From Ruegeria marina (GTDB lineage: Bacteria > Pseudomonadota > Alphaproteobacteria > Rhodobacterales > Rhodobacteraceae): a stretch of DNA of 64,000 nt. Shown here piece after piece: positions 63,915 through 64,000 of this stretch (the stretch's first letter is position 1; every line of letters begins with the position of its first letter). Below the pieces are notes generated by a model. It was not told the origin of the DNA. It worked only from the letters and a program-made list of their open reading frames with translations, and did no database searches. The stretch covers positions 124,001-188,000 of the forward strand of contig NZ_FMZV01000008.1 in the NCBI RefSeq assembly GCF_900101475.1, given 5' to 3'. The translations under genes and the position numbers were made by a program.

Positions 63915-64000
63915 ATGACAACGATCAGCCCCAATGCCCGTGCCCTTGCCGCTCTTGGCCATGACGCCCGCCTGTCGATCTTTCGCCTTTTGGTGAAAGC
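63915..64000 (+). CDS. ArsR-family regulator, 3' part outside the window
   Basis: The first 28 residues read ISPNARALAALGHDARLSIF, the N-terminal helix of ArsR-type winged-helix regulators (compare [17 protein letters not shown] in the fusion at 59494). The gene runs off the window end. Position after acr3 suggests the start of a second arsenic-responsive unit. Confidence 0.75.
   Translation, partial: MTTISPNARALAALGHDARLSIFRLLVK

Noticed and set aside
1-64000. CRISPR arrays, tRNA, rRNA or riboswitches
   Set aside because: No regularly spaced repeats, tRNA cloverleaf-like end motifs or known aptamer signatures were noticed by eye; a covariance-model scan would be needed to exclude small RNAs.

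Overview
The window is high-GC alphaproteobacterial DNA. The mix of many ABC, TRAP and tripartite tricarboxylate (TTT) uptake systems, organosulfate genes, class III cyclases and overlapping start/stop codons suggests a marine Rhodobacteraceae (Roseobacter-group) chromosome or large replicon. This is inferred from gene content; no rRNA, tRNA or origin was seen that would fix the taxon.

Layout. 1-4285: end of a branched-chain amino-acid/amide (Liv-type) ABC operon with its binding protein last. 4482-10460: LysR regulator divergent from a CoA-transferase, an HMG-CoA-lyase-like enzyme and a DctPQM TRAP transporter, probably one dicarboxylate catabolic unit. 10689-12893: adenylate cyclase/TolB-like/TPR protein. 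12900-13987: ankyrin and YHS proteins. 14315-20589: tricarboxylate system, with tctD-tctE plus an extra binding protein divergent from tctCBA. 21028-23821: TAXI-type TRAP transporter. 24110-25557: DUF1326/DUF2182 pair. 25888-33016: a signalling block with a truncated haemoglobin/adenylate cyclase pair and a multi-PAS histidine kinase with a receiver and a receiver-cyclase. 33923-40117: periplasmic nitrate reductase napFDAGHBC. 40812-44160: sulfatase, FAH fragment, TetR. 44529-50521: P1 peptidase with a PotABCD-like ABC transporter and an RpiR regulator. 50831-58413: second TTT transporter with two sulfatases, a metallo-beta-lactamase hydrolase and a MarR regulator. 58725-59027: SH3 protein. 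59494-64000: arsenic resistance (ArsR-ArsC fusion, GAPDH, ArsJ, Acr3, start of a second ArsR).

How it fits together. Most units pair an uptake system with the enzymes and regulator for one substrate class. In all five operons where the solute-binding-protein gene comes directly before the permease or ATPase genes, a strong hairpin lies just behind the binding-protein gene, which would explain excess binding protein. Three class III cyclases within 22 kb, one translationally coupled to a globin and one driven by phosphorelay, lie just upstream of nap and suggest gas- or redox-responsive cAMP signalling; this link is inference.

The window is also full of decayed IS6-family (IS26-like) remnants that share a left-end motif. 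Several keep only transposase end fragments, and two in the same orientation bracket the nap operon. One IS5-family remnant is also present.
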